Origin: Caprella mutica
Taxonomy: Eukaryota; Arthropoda; Malacostraca; Amphipoda; Caprellidae
Direction: 5' to 3'
Length of the DNA: 64,000 bases
Assembly: GCA_947561585.1 (NCBI GenBank)
Contig: CANNZV010000924.1
Coordinates: forward strand, 114,881-178,880
Below the pieces are notes generated by a model, which was given only the letters and a program-made list of their open reading frames with translations, did not search any database and had not been told where the DNA came from. A program made the translations under genes and the position numbers. Position 1 is the stretch's first letter, and each line of letters opens with the position of its first letter. Below are positions 24,102 to 36,050 of this stretch, piece by piece.

Positions 24102-27100
24102 CTATTCAGAGCTGATTGGATGAAAATATTTTGACAAGGTATTAGCAGACTTTAGGTTCTCTGGTAAACTGTTCCATACATTTCAAAATTGATACATGTA
24201 ATTAATGCGTAAGGATTCTATTCTAGGAGATGGAGGTACAAAATTTATATCTTCTACGTGTTTCGTAGTCATGATTAGCAGTTTGAAGTCTAAGGTCAGA
24301 TTGTAGAGACGGAAATTTATTAAGTTTCGTTACTTTGAACATATAAATTGCCAATTTAAGAATTATTGCCTGCTTAAAAATACGGTTGCCGGTAAATTGC
24401 TCGAAAACAATTGCTCGAAAAACAATTGCTCGAATGAACAATTGCTCGAAAGAACAATTGCTCGAAAGACAATTGCTCGAAAAACAATTGCTCGAACAAA
24501 CAATTGCTCGAATGAACAATTGCTCGAATTATCAAATTGCTCGAATGAACAAAATAGCTCGAATTATAAAATTGCACAGTTTTCGATTTTATTTTATAAA
24601 AGTCAGTAATTCATGAAGTGGAGATGCACCTAACAATCCTTGTTTCTTTTTTGTAATTGATCATTAATCATTCTATGGATAATTTTAATTATTACTCATT
24701 CTGCATAATCCATTTTTTAGACCGTTTGTGTCATCTCGTATGTAACATGTGAATTGGAATCATGTGGTGAATCACTACTATTCATGTTTTTTTATATCAT
24801 AAAACTCGAAAATTTATTTATTACTAGCCTATCTGTATGTGGTACCTCAATAGGTAAAATAACTCAAAGTTATGGCAGAGTTTTTATAAATCTGCAAATT
24901 TTTTCGGGTTTTATGATAAAAAAAACATGAATAGTAGTGATTCACTACATGATTCCAATTCACATGTTACATACGAGATGACTCAAACGGTCTAAAAAAA
25001 GATTATGCAGAATGAGTAATAATTAAAATCAATTATAGAATGATTAATGATCAATTACTAAAAATAAACAAGAATTGTTAGGTGCAGCTCCACTTCATGA
25101 ATAACTGACTTTTATAAAATCGAAAACTGTGAAATTTTATAATTCGAGCAATTTTGTTCATTCGAGCAATTTGATAATGCGAGCAATTGTTCATTCGAGC
25201 AATTGTTCGTTCGAGCAATTGTTTTTCGAGCAATTGTCTTTCGAGCAATTGTTCTTTCGAGCAATTGTTCATTCGAGCAATAGTTTTTCGAGCAATGTTT
25301 TCGAGCAATTTACCTGGAACCAAAAATACATGTGTGGTTATTATGAAAATGATGTAAGAATAATTTTTTTACTATTTTAGCTTGTAGTGACTAATTCTTT
25401 TTCCCTACTAGTGCATGTAAATATCCCTCCCCAAACAGTTATAGAATAGGTAATTAGAGAATAAACACAAGAATAGTACATAAGTTTAGCTGTATGGTTA
25501 TTAAAATATGATCTAAGCCTGTAAGTGATACCGCAATGTTGAGCTAATTTAGTCCTTACGTTATTTATTTGGGTATGATATTTTAAATTGCCATCTATGA
25601 ATATACCTAAATATTTAAAATTACTAGTCCTACCAATTTGCTCACCCTGAAGATGAATTATTGGGTCGCTAATTAACTTCTTATTTGTTACTTACATATA
25701 TTCAGAGCCATCTTATTAGAGTAACACCAATCAACCAAACGAGAAAGTACATCGTTCACATGAATTACAAGACTATTTATATCATCCCCAACATATACCA
25801 AACTATTATCATCTGCATACAAGACACTTTCATCATCAGCAAGAAGACAACTCATATCATTGGAATAAATATCAAACAACCGGGGTGAGAGTTTTGATCC
25901 TTGAATTGTACCTATATCCTGATGTAATTTCCTAGATTTAACTTTACCAAAGGTAACCATTTGATACCGATTATGAAAATAGGTTGTTTGATACAAATAG
26001 GTATCAAACACCGTATGTACTAAGTTTATCGTATAAAATATCCCTTGATATTGTATCAAAACAAGAAGAAAAATCAAGAAAAACACAGATACAATAGGAG
26101 CCTTTATCCAAAGCAGGTAATATTTTACTGATCAATTTAAGAGTGGTTATTCCGTATTTTTCTCTTTACTGAAGCCAAATTGATTCCCATTTAACAGCCC
26201 TGATGTCATAAAATAGTTGGTCAGGCGCTCATGAATAATTGAATCAAATTTCTTATTAATATTGCACATGACCGCAATCGGTCGATGATTTTGAATATTC
26301 CTACGCTGACCTTTCTTAAACAAAGGAGTGATATTAGAGATTTTGAAGATATCAGGATATACAGATTCGTCAAAACACAAGTTGAACAATTGACTAAGAA
26401 CATCAGCTACATAAATACCACACATCTTAAGAAATCTAACCGATACATCATCCTTTGAGCCTTCCTTCTTTGCACTTTTTATCGCAGTGAGTACTTCATT
26501 ATGGGTACAATATGTCAGTGCCATGGAAAACCTATTGTTACGGATAAGATCAGAATAATTATCATTTGAAGGTAAAATATTACTATGTATATCAATAGGA
26601 TGCTGAACAAAATATTCACAGAATTCATTAGAAATACATTAGGGTCATATACTTCCACGCCATCAATAATGAGATTATCAGATATGCTACCCCTATTCCT
26701 ACCCAGTAAGCCATTTAATATCTTCCAGTTTTTCCTACTATCACTTTTTAAACACTGCAGCCTATTTACATAGTAGTCCACCTCAGCCATAGTCAATAAT
26801 CTACGTAAAAAATTAGATATTTTATTCTCTCTAAGCAATTTATTCCATTTATGCTTTTTGTCAATACATTTAATTATATCAGCTGCCAACCACTGAGATT
26901 TCATTTTTTTATCTGTGATAGTTTTAGTTTTAATAGGATAATACTCGTTTAATATTTTAAGAAGAAAGGGGTCAATATACTGAGCACACTCATTAGCATT
27001 GTTTACAGGTGAAACACAACGTACAAAAACATCCTTGGCCCTAAAAGGTTTAATATTTCTATCACTAAAATCCCTAAAAGATATCTTTGTAAATTACTTG

Positions 27101-27790
27101 TCTACCAACGTATCGAATACGCACACTATTCCATAATGATCAGAAAATGCTGGTGTTAGTACATAATTATTACATGAATGATCTAGATTGTGCCAGATAT
27201 GATCGAAGCATGATCTTTCATAGTTTGTTATCGGAGACAAAGCCGTATGAAAGTAACAAATTGTTATATAATGAAACATCACCATTAGAGATAGACAAAA
27301 GATTAACATTAAAGTGCCCTGCCAAGATTGTTCGATCGCTAATATATACCCCAATAATTTGATCCAAATAATCGACAAACATTCTAATTGGTTTACTTGG
27401 AGGCCTATATATGCAGATAACATTAATACTACCTACTCCTAATACACTTGCCCTGACAGTAATGCACTCACATGTATCAAAAATACCTGTGTGTTGCTCA
27501 ATGATACGCACACTAATACAGTCACGATAGTAGAGCTTGATACCGCAACCTGCTTATCCAACTCTGTAGATGGCATGAGACTTGTAACCTGGCAATTCCA
27601 AAGCTTTATCCTTTTTAGCGTTAAGCCACGTTTCCACAATTACGATGAAAGAAAACTTGTGTTTCAGACGACCAAGACATTCACACAGTTCACCATACTT
27701 TCCCAAATAGCTTCGCATATTAATGGACAAGACAGACAAGGAAGATATAGGAAGTTCATTTGTAATTTGAGCCCAGTCAGAATGCGCACA
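24102..27790 (-). pseudogene. LINE ORF2: endonuclease and reverse transcriptase, decayed
   Basis: The endonuclease begins near LSVLSINMRSYLGKYGELCE (27750), continues through ICIYRPPSKP and ILAGHFNVN, and ends with the catalytic SDHYGI (27131-27144). The RT follows: KKEGSKDDVSVRFLKMC, FKISNITPLFKKGQRRNIQN (palm), NGNQFGFSKEKNTE, the intact catalytic YADD at 25808-25819, then FKYLGIFIDGNLKYHTQI and LITYSITVWGG near 25420. After the 938-bp insert it resumes with HDYETRRRYKF and WNSLPENLKSANTLSKYF, stopping at 24102. At least one in-frame stop (27554-27556) and several frameshifts (for example near 27250) inactivate it. The protein would nick target DNA and reverse transcribe the LINE RNA. Confidence 0.85.
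24384..25321. mobile_element. Foldback element (938 bp palindrome) with 8-bp target duplication
   Basis: Two arms of about 420 bp (24384-24808 and 24898-25321) are near-perfect reverse complements around a loop of about 90 bases. Each arm holds a tandem array of CAATTGCTCGAA-type units at its outer part and a unique-looking AT-rich inner part. The ends GGTTGCCGGTAAATTG and, in reverse complement, GGTTCCAGGTAAATTG are terminal inverted repeats. AAAAATAC flanks both sides exactly (24376-24383 and 25322-25329), an 8-bp target duplication. It sits inside LINE ORF2. It has no transposase; the 8-bp duplication fits hAT- or P-type mobilisation. Confidence 0.9.
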
Positions 27791-27805
27791 TGTAGCAGAC
27801 TAATT

Positions 27806-30800
27806 AGGGTGGAGCGAAAAAGGTCACTTTTGTGAAAATTGTTGAAACTTCTATTGCCACCATGATTTTTTTATGCTTCTTACCTCAAAAACAGAAGAAA
27901 AAAAAAATACAGACGTATCCAGTAACTTTATCAGGTTCCTCATCGCATTTGAATTATTCAAAAAATGTAAAAATATCAGAAAAAGAGAAAAATGGATTTT
28001 TTTCGTAACATAAATAATTTCTTTCTCCCACATACAATTTTGAATAGAAAAAGCATAGAAAACCGTTGTGTTAAATTCTATGACGTATGAATTAATATTA
28101 ATAGGTTCCTCAAAGATAAATAAAACTGCATAAATTATGAAAAAAATCAATCCTTTTAATTACAATCTACAACTTTCTACATGGTAAGTATGATGTAGAT
28201 AGAACATATTTTAAATATATTATATATAAGCATATAATAATTAGATTATTATAACATCTTTCAAGAGAATATATATTCTTCCATTGAATTGAATAAAGAA
28301 TAAACTATCAAATAAATAAAAAATCCTTTTCTGAATAACATTTTGTTATAAGTAACTGAAAAAGTAACTATTTCATTTTTATTCTAGAGCGTATTAATGA
28401 GAACATATATTATGCACTTTTATGCAGTTAAGAAATCCCTTTTGGTGTTGAATGCTGGTATTTCCCTCCTGGATTCAATCACACTCCGTATGTAGCCGTC
28501 CCTCTTGTGATGGCCACAAACTGCAAGTGAAGCATCTGTCACCAATTTAATGCACCTTTCCACGGCTTGTGTGTGACAAGGGAACTTTTGAATATCAAAT
28601 TTATGTTTTTCCGTAATGAAGTTTTCTAATTCATTATTAGAAAACGCCTTCGTCATTGGTGGTTCTGTGACAGCAGATTGCTGCCAATTAATCAAACTGA
28701 TGTAATCGTCAGCTTCAAAATTTAGCTCCGGAATTTTGAAAGTTCTTATAGATTTTCCTTTTATAGTCTTTTCGAGCTTTCTTGATTTTTCTCCATGCCA
28801 ATTCCCTGATATGTTTTCTGTCATCTTGTAGCATACAAAGTAGAACATTTTCGACATGTGCAAAATAGGCATTCCTTTGAATTACTGGAGCGACAATATC
28901 TTTAATTTCTTGACTCATTGTTTGGAGAGATTGCACCATCTTGAAAAGGTTTTGTACTCCATCATGAGAAGAAGAATTAACTTTTATTTCAAACCAGGTT
29001 GGTGCATACTGCATACACCTTCATTATGAACGAGACAAAAGACTTCATATTATCAGAAGGATCAGGAGTCGAAACGTATAATCGGAGTATCCGATTTGCC
29101 ATTGTAAGCCATCGTGCATGAGACATTTTCCCAGGACTCTTACTAGCCATTTCTGCAGAACAACCACCTTCTGGGATAGATTGATGGATGTCGTAGAGAT
29201 ACTTTTGATCGCTGCTTAGAAGCCCTCTATCAACAGATGGCAAGTAAGTAGGAATTCGCTCAAATTCGACAATACTAAGAGCTTCACATTTGTCCAGTCT
29301 CTTCCCAATTGGTCCGACAAATCCTCGAGGTCCTGTTGTTTTCCCATCCAAATTACTGATGAGATGCCGCAAAGGGAGCTCATTAGCGTGGAGCTGACAT
29401 ACGAACCAGTGAAGTGGTCTGTTAAGTTTTTCTTCTAACAATCGTATAACACCACCTTTACTCCCAGTATTTACTGCTGTACCATCACAGCCTAATGCAA
29501 CAAGTTCATCAGTCGCAATGTTATTTTCTTCTAGATAGGACATTATTGCGTCACTAATAGCTTTCGCGGATCCTGTCTTCATAGCCAAGTGCCCAATGTA
29601 TTTTGAACCAGGTTCTTCTATAAGTGATATGTGTTCTTCTGTGATCTTTTTTTTGCGACCGAATCCTTCCACCATTTCAATTAAATACGTGCTGTCCTTT
29701 CTCCCATCGAAATATATGGAACTTAGATGGTTTAACGTAGTTTCTTGCTGAAGTGTAGTACGTTGTTTTTCACGCTCTCTCCTAACTTTTGACCTGTCGA
29801 CTATCACAGCAGCTGTTTTGTCTTCGCTATCTTCGATTGACGACAAGTCTTTTAGGATTGAACTTGATAATAAAGCTGCAGCTCGATCTGAGACACCAGT
29901 GCGATCACATGCTAAAGCAAATTGTGACAAATTTGCTCGTTTAGATGGAGGCTTAGGAACATTATCAATTGATTCTTTACGTTTTATGGAAGAAGGTATC
30001 TCATACTCACTACCCTCGTCTGTAGACATTGATTCGGTGTCCGTATCAAATACTATTTGAGAAATAGTTGAAGTTGAAGGCTTATTAGATACACAACTGA
30101 TATGGCACTGGTTTTGATATTTCGTTGAATGTTCTTCTTTGACTGAATATGATCAATATTACCAATTGCCATTTTCCTAGTTGATCTTTGATCTTCAAGA
30201 AAGTCTTGTTCTAATGAAGGTACCTTGTTATCTTTACTACAAGAACAATTCTTGAAGTTATCGCACTTGCAGCACGAAATATCAAACAATAACTTGGAAT
30301 TTTCAATAAAATCATCACATTTTTGTTTGAATGAAGTTACATTAATTCGCTTGATGTTTTTCATTAATGCTTGATATTTTGAATAAAAGGCTTTAAGTCT
30401 TTTTTTAATTGCCTCTAGTTTGACACAAGGAATTGATGCCATTTTCCACAAACAGATTAACTTTTTAGCTACTAATGTTATAATTGGTGTAATTGGCGGA
30501 TCTTTTTTACAGCGGTTCTTCTCTTTCTCACGCTCAAACAACATATATTTCATAACATCTTGCTTAGTTGGCAACACTCTTTCACTAATGACGCAAGGTG
30601 CACCAAACAACAAACTCTCGGCATCATGGCGTGTTCTACTTGCACTGTTAGTTTTAGGTTTTAATGCCATAATCAAATAACAATCTGAAATAAAAGAATC
30701 ATTAATGTTTTTCTAATAAGATATATACGAGCAAAATATTTCTTTGGAAAAGAAAATGAAGGAGGCAATTCAATGCTTGACAGCCACCTTCAGAGAAACA

Positions 30801-31340
30801 CTGACACCGAACGTCCACTCGCAACAAGGTCTTCCTGTTAACTGAATGAACCAGGCAGCAAACACTATAATATGCTGGTTTGTTGGGGCTTGAGGAACCT
30901 CTAAATATTAATCTATTAGTTTTAGATTTTTATAACTAGTACAGGAATATGCAATTAATATTTAATCATAAGTATAATTCTAAAACTCAGATTCAACTTT
31001 ATGGATATTGACTGGGAAAGTCAAAATTTTTGCGAAAAATCACTTTTTCAAAATTTTCAATGTCGTTGAGGAACCTCTAAAAATGGTTTAATAGACATAT
31101 CATTGTAATGGAGTTAATATGAGATATGGAAAAGTAAATAAATCATAGTGGGAGAACGCATCAATATTTTTTTTATTTTTTGAAAATTCAATTTTCAAGA
31201 AATTTTCAAAGTCATTGAGGAACCTCGAGATTTTTTTTTACAGACAAATCCTTTTCTGAGGGTTAATTTGGCATCAGTGCACATAAAAAAAAATGGGGTG
31301 GGGGAACAAATTTGAATAAAAAAGTTTTTCGCTCCACCCT
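27806..31340 (-). mobile_element. DNA transposon, AGGGTGGAGCGAAAAA termini, hAT-like transposase
   Basis: The ends are exact 16-base inverted repeats (AGGGTGGAGCGAAAAA at 27806 and its complement ending at 31340). Inside, TTGAGGAACCTC-type motifs lie near the right end (about 30889, 31068 and 31211) and AGGTTCCTCA variants near the left end (about 27933 and 28101); these are candidate transposase-binding sites. The minus-strand transposase fills the middle. The element is inserted in the LINE between ORF1 and ORF2. No direct target duplication is evident; CAGAC lies outside both ends in inverted orientation. Confidence 0.85.
28420..30670 (-). pseudogene. Transposase of the AGGGTGGAGCG transposon, frame-shifted
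   Basis: The start is probably ATG at 30670 (MALKPKTNSASRTRHDAESL); a TTG at 30676 is in frame. The N-terminal third (to about residue 205) is Lys-rich with a Cys cluster (CCKCDNFKNCSCS), possibly DNA- or metal-binding. The central region has VALGCDGTAVNTGSKGG, then LHWFVCQLHANELPLRHL and MSHARWLTMANRILRLYV. Spacing and content recall the hAT RNase H-like core (catalytic Asp, C-x2-H, a TRWNS-like block), which is inference. The C-terminus has FKIPELNFEADDYISLINWQ and PCHTQAVERCIKLVTDAS. Three frameshifts break it: near 30095, at 29003-29016 where TGCATAC is tandemly duplicated (7 bp), and near 28760. Total length would be about 750 residues. It would cut and join the element's ends. Confidence 0.8.
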
Positions 31341-31382
31341 GTCTGTGTGTGGTCATACGTATCACTCGGTATAGTAACATAC

Positions 31383-32255
31383 CTATATGTTATGTACGTT
31401 ATTATTTTCAATGCTCAATGAAGAGATGAATTTAGTAAAATCATCCATATTTCTTATAAGTTGCTTCTCAGATACTGGTGAATTTTTCACAAACACTTTT
31501 CGATATAAGGAAAAAACCGAAGTGAAACTGTGTAGGCCCTCCTGGTTACGTCGATTTCTCTCACTCTTGAGTTTCTTCAAGAGAGCGAAATTGAACTGCG
31601 TCAGATTTTCATTGATGAATAGATCAGTAGTATTTTCAATATTTTCAAGTCTTAATTTCTTTCTAGCTGAGTAGAGAAAGGTCTTGAAACATTTGTTGGA
31701 AAAAGTCATTCGGATGTTCTTTAAGTCCGAGTTGATTTGAATTAATAGTTGGATGTGTTATAACAGTTTGCAGTAGTCTATTTTCACGCTCCGTTTCACT
31801 AGAAGAAAATATTCTAATTTATCCAGACGCTCAGTCTGGGCGTGCGGGTTACTCACTATATCCGCGAACGTGTAAGTTGCTGTGTGCGTCTGCGGGGGCT
31901 CTCGATTTAACTGATCTGCATTTTGCTGTTCCAAAATGTCAAGACGTCGTCCAAAATCAGCAATTGTCTCAATCCTTCCCAGAAGAGTACAGAAGCACTC
32001 AACCAAAGTTTCAATATTTGTCGTCAATCTTTCCATGTCAGTAACTAAATCTTGTAGGGTGGTGTAATTTTTCTTCTTATCTGCACTAGTACTAGAACGT
32101 AGTCTTTGTTTACTATTGTCTGATTTGGTAGTAATCTTGCTCAGTTTTCTTTTTAATTCACTTATCTGATTCACATTTTCTTCGATTGCTTCCATATTGA
32201 GACAGTATTGAATTTGCTTTAGAACACGGTTACTCTGTTTTCCTGACTCACACAT
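31383..32255 (-). pseudogene. LINE ORF1 protein, one in-frame stop
   Basis: A single minus-strand frame of 290 codons from ATG at 32255 to a stop at 31383, interrupted only by TAA at 31758-31760. The N-terminal part is polar and probably coiled-coil (ENVNQISELKRKLSKITTKS). The C-terminal part (INENLTQFNFALLKKLKSER, then LYRKVFVKN and IRNMDDFTKFI) matches the usual end of jockey/CR1-type ORF1 proteins, which bind LINE RNA. It belongs to the LINE whose ORF2 lies beyond the 3535-bp transposon. Loss by one stop suggests a fairly young copy. Confidence 0.75.
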
Positions 32256-32340
32256 GAAAAACAGTTGTGAGGAGCAGCACAGACACCTACAACCTCACAG
32301 TATGATCAGACGGTTAGGTCTGATCATTCGAAACAATGAT

Positions 32341-34679
32341 ATAACTACTCTATAAGGTACGCTCGCAAAAAAGACTAATTTGAGTTTCTTCTGCGCAGCC
32401 CCCCCTCGTGACGTCATAGAGGATGGTATTGTGTATTAGATATTTGTCACTCGTATAGCAAATTCATTTTGTAAGTATCAATTATCATAGTTTCTTTTTA
32501 TTTATTTAAGTAATATTAAGCAATCAGAAAAATGTTAAATAAGATTTAATAAACATGAATATTAATAAATAAACATTAATTAATTGAATTATTTTTCCTT
32601 TGGTTCAAAATTAGTGTTTTCTATAATAAATAGTCTCGGGGAATGTTTTAAGTTATTAGACATGATTTGGTACAATTATGAACATATATGGATTAATGAA
32701 ACGAAGAAATAACAGTTCTCAAATATAGGTATTTCAACTTGACGAAATCAGTGTGCGTGACAAACTAACTAACAAACGAAGAACGCATTACCATAATAGA
32801 AAACTTCCTTGAAGAAACTTATCAGGGGTGACTCAAGAAAATATAAGAATGAATTAAAGTTGATTCTAATAGAATTAATAACACCGTGAATTAATATATT
32901 TTACATGTCATAAATTTTTATAGGTAGACCACATAAATATAACTTCAGTGGTCATTTTCCTTGAAATAGCATGGTAATCATACCATGCTAGGGTCACGCA
33001 GGTAAAATGCGGTCCCCTACAGAGAGTCTCTAAAACATTCTGAATCGAAATACAATAAATGTTGCATAACTATCAAAAGAAGTACAGTGCATACTATAAC
33101 TTATCATTTAAGTTTTAAACGAGTGTTTTGAAGCTAAGATATTCTGTTGTTAGAGGCCGAAGTTAGTGAGTGTGCCGCAATTTACCTGCTTGACCCTATA
33201 TTGCCATACCACATATAATATACGAAATAAAATTGATTGTAAGTAGGTAAATATGTATTTTAAACAAAATAAGATGACATATTCGTAATTCTCGTAAAAT
33301 TCTTTATGTGAATGTCATGAAAATGGTATGTAGTAAGCTGTATTTATCTATCATTAAATATACCATACAAAATAATATGGTAAAGCCTCACTTCTATGAC
33401 GTCACAAAATACTCCCGCACGGTTGCGGGGGTTTGGGGAAAACCTGCGCGCGAGCATGCCTGTTAAAAGTTATTATATCATGTTCGAAACCAACGTTAAC
33501 TTCTTCAATTATATCTTCTATGCGTGCCTTGTGTCAGCGTTCCTTGAATTATGTTATGTTTACTCACAATGTCTCGATGTACAGAGGGGTACCATATTCG
33601 GCTTTGGAAAACACGACAAAGGGCTGCAATTGCCGCTGATATTCAACGCAGAGTTCCTCAATTGCCACTGACTTCTCTGCGGGGTATCTTGATTGCCAAC
33701 AAAAGTGGATGTGTGTCCTTCTTCAATTGCGAGTGGATGCATTTTCTTTATTTAATTCAATCGCCGACTCCTGGAAATTTCTTTTCTTGACAGCTTGAAA
33801 GTGACAGTAGTTTGAACTATGAGTTTTCCTTTTCTGATTCCTTTCTTGTATAAACTTCTTTAATAGACTTTCTTTCACTCCAGTAATCTTAAATTGGACC
33901 GTATAACCATCTTAATGTAAAAGGATCGTCTGGAGGTTTTGCTAGCTACCAATAATACTTGTCCGATTGAGCTGAGATTTTGAAATTAAGGAGTAAAATG
34001 CTCGAAATTTTTGAAATTGTCCATGTAAATTTTTTATTTTAGGCTCCCCTCCCCAAAAAAAATTTATAGACTCATTGGGGGTTGGTCCTACAGAAGAATA
34101 ACAAATGAGCTTTCTTCGAATTTCAATCTGAATATTTTGTTATTTCATTTTTTTTTCATTTTTTTTCACTTCTTTTTTTATTTTCAAATCAAAAAAATTG
34201 AGATCGAAATTAAAAAAGAAATCACTTGACAATCTTAGGAATTTCGAGCTAAACAGATTAGCTCCCATAAATTTTTTTTAGGGCCAACCCTCACTGAATC
34301 TTTTGATTTGGAGCGAGTACGATTTGGGTAAAAAAGTTACCAAGATAAACAAAAACAAAACTCATCAGGTCGCTTCGGGGGGAACAAGTGTAGCTACGAC
34401 GTAGTCATATACTAAAAATGGGAAGCTATTATACAACAATAGGTCGTTTGGGGGTACCAAGGGTCCAATGAGAGGCTATTACATAATAACACAAAATAAT
34501 TAAAGTTCCCCATTCTTCATTACTCTCACCCCTGACTCACTTTTAGTTTCCAAAGCGAACTGAAATTTTATATACGTTTTCTTTAGACTGTTTTCTAGCG
34601 AACTAAAGAAAAAAATCCGTAAAAAATTCAAAAAACACCAGACGGTCCCCTAATCCAAATCCCGTCGAAGATGCCAATG
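32341..34679. other. Noncoding stretch with one MITE
   Basis: GTGACGTCATAGAGG (about 32409) and the complement-like CTATGACGTCAC (about 33395) form a weak inverted pair about 1 kb apart around the MITE at 32990-33197. G/C-richer DNA at 33410-33460 gives short overlapping frames with no family resemblance. From 33990 to 34300 there are T- and A-runs. Confidence 0.4.
32990..33197. mobile_element. MITE, AGGGTCA..CAGGTAAA family, copy 1 (208 bp)
   Basis: The left end AGGGTCACGCAGGTAAAATG and the right end in reverse complement (AGGGTCAAGCAGGTAAATTG) are inverted repeats of about 25 bp, flanked by TA. No coding content. A relative starts at 42909. Confidence 0.75.
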
Positions 34680-34983
34680 TTAGAATAGGTTCCTTACTTT
34701 CCAAAGACGGAATACTATGCAGGATTCTTTTATCATTTACTGAAATATGGTGCGGTTTTTCTTCTAGGCTAGGGCAGGGTAATTAAAACGAAGGACATAT
34801 TCATAGTAGATCCTCCATTGAATATCAATTTAGAAACAGAGTAGAAGTCTATACAGAGCACACTGTTAAAAATTTCTATAATGATATTCAAGGAAGTCTG
34901 AAGCTACCACCAGATAACACTATCGTAGCGTGGACCGCCTGATTGAAGAGTGAACCTCGATAATCAGTCGACTTCAGTACATA
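34680..34983 (+). repeat. Dispersed repeat of about 300 bp, copy 2
   Basis: Same family and orientation as 21314-21617; landmarks include GCTAGGGCAGGGTAAT and GAAGTCTGAAGCTACCACCA. Copies differ by many substitutions and small indels. Confidence 0.7.
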
Positions 34984-36050
34984 GTGGCAAAAAGAAATGA
35001 AAACCCATTTTCAAATTAGTTTATTTTGAGATAGAATTTTTTTTTTAAACATTTTTATTCGTTAACTAGTTCTGCATATATCCTGAAAATCCGTTGAATC
35101 TACGACAAAAATATGCATCCTGCAGCGAATTAAAAGAATGGAAATAAAAGGGACTTGCAAGAGGACGAAATATAAGAAAAACAAAATTCATAATAGGTAA
35201 GTATAATTCATTTCATATGGATGTAAAAACATAAATTCTACTATTTTTTGAAACAAATACGAGATAATAAAAAACTTGAATACCATTTGAGAGTTGATAT
35301 CTGAGATAGAATTGATGTCTATCATAAAATCAGTTCGCTGTTAATTTGTATCTCCTATTCGAAATCCTCAAAATGCAGGTTTCATAAGAACAAATATTTT
35401 TTGTTGTGACAAGTTATTTAAACACTGAGATTTAAACCACTATGAAACAATATTGACTAATGTTAATGACCCTAAAATTGAAGAAAGCACTATAAATTTG
35501 TACGCTACAGGCTTTAACTAACTAGTCACTCTGTACCTAAAGGGATAATAATTTGAAAGCAATTGTTTTTGGTATGTACATCGGTTACCAATATGTATCG
35601 GTGCATCTCTACTAATCACTTACAAATAGTATTGAAAGATGCAGCAACAAACCGTCCAAGTGCGCACCCGCACGTATATTAGATAGAAATAACTGGTAAT
35701 GAGGCAGTCAACATGCGTCAAGGAAATGCATTACCCTGCGTCCAGAATTGACCCTCTTTTCACGTGCGTTCAAAAGACGCTTGTGTGCTCACATACCCTA
35801 GAATTAATGCTATGTCACGGTCATGCGACAATCGCTGCACGTCAAAGAACGCTCGTTTTCAGGGGCCCTTAGAGCTGATTTGCCGCACCATTAAAATTTT
35901 GCACAATAGTTTATGCGAAGGAATGCTCGTTTTGTTGAAAACATTGTGATTGGTGAAGAAGATGTATTTCCATGAATGATAGAGTCAATAACCAAAGCGT
36001 TTATTGAAAGAAATTTAATATGTTTAATATCGTATAATAATTTTGGAGTT
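34984..36050. other. AT-rich noncoding stretch
   Basis: Short frames near 35764-36133 show no family resemblance. Nothing else seen. Confidence 0.4.

Larger units (their letters stand above)
23886..32340 (-). mobile_element. Jockey/CR1-like LINE, split by two nested DNA elements
   Basis: Parts in minus-strand order are: ORF1 (32255-31383), endonuclease plus RT (about 27790-24102) and a 3' untranslated end finishing in AATAAAGATTTATCATTTAT near 23886. Removing the inserts at 27806-31340 (3535 bp) and 24384-25321 (938 bp) leaves about 4 kb, a normal length for a two-ORF jockey-type LINE. The RT frame resumes on the far side of the 938-bp insert, which shows both halves belong to one copy. The 5' edge near 32340 is approximate, and the LINE clade is tentative. 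Confidence 0.8.

Noticed and set aside
24223..24616. Several frames with CSSNC and NNCSNEQ repeats on both strands
   Set aside because: They are translations of the CAATTGCTCGAA array in the palindrome and, in part, of the LINE ORF2 tail.
24384..25321. CRISPR-like regular repeats
   Set aside because: Units are contiguous, with no unique spacers, and sit in a transposon palindrome of a eukaryote.
33396..33790. Overlapping plus- and minus-strand frames in G/C-richer DNA
   Set aside because: Five overlapping short frames, none with recognisable motifs or consistent splice sites.
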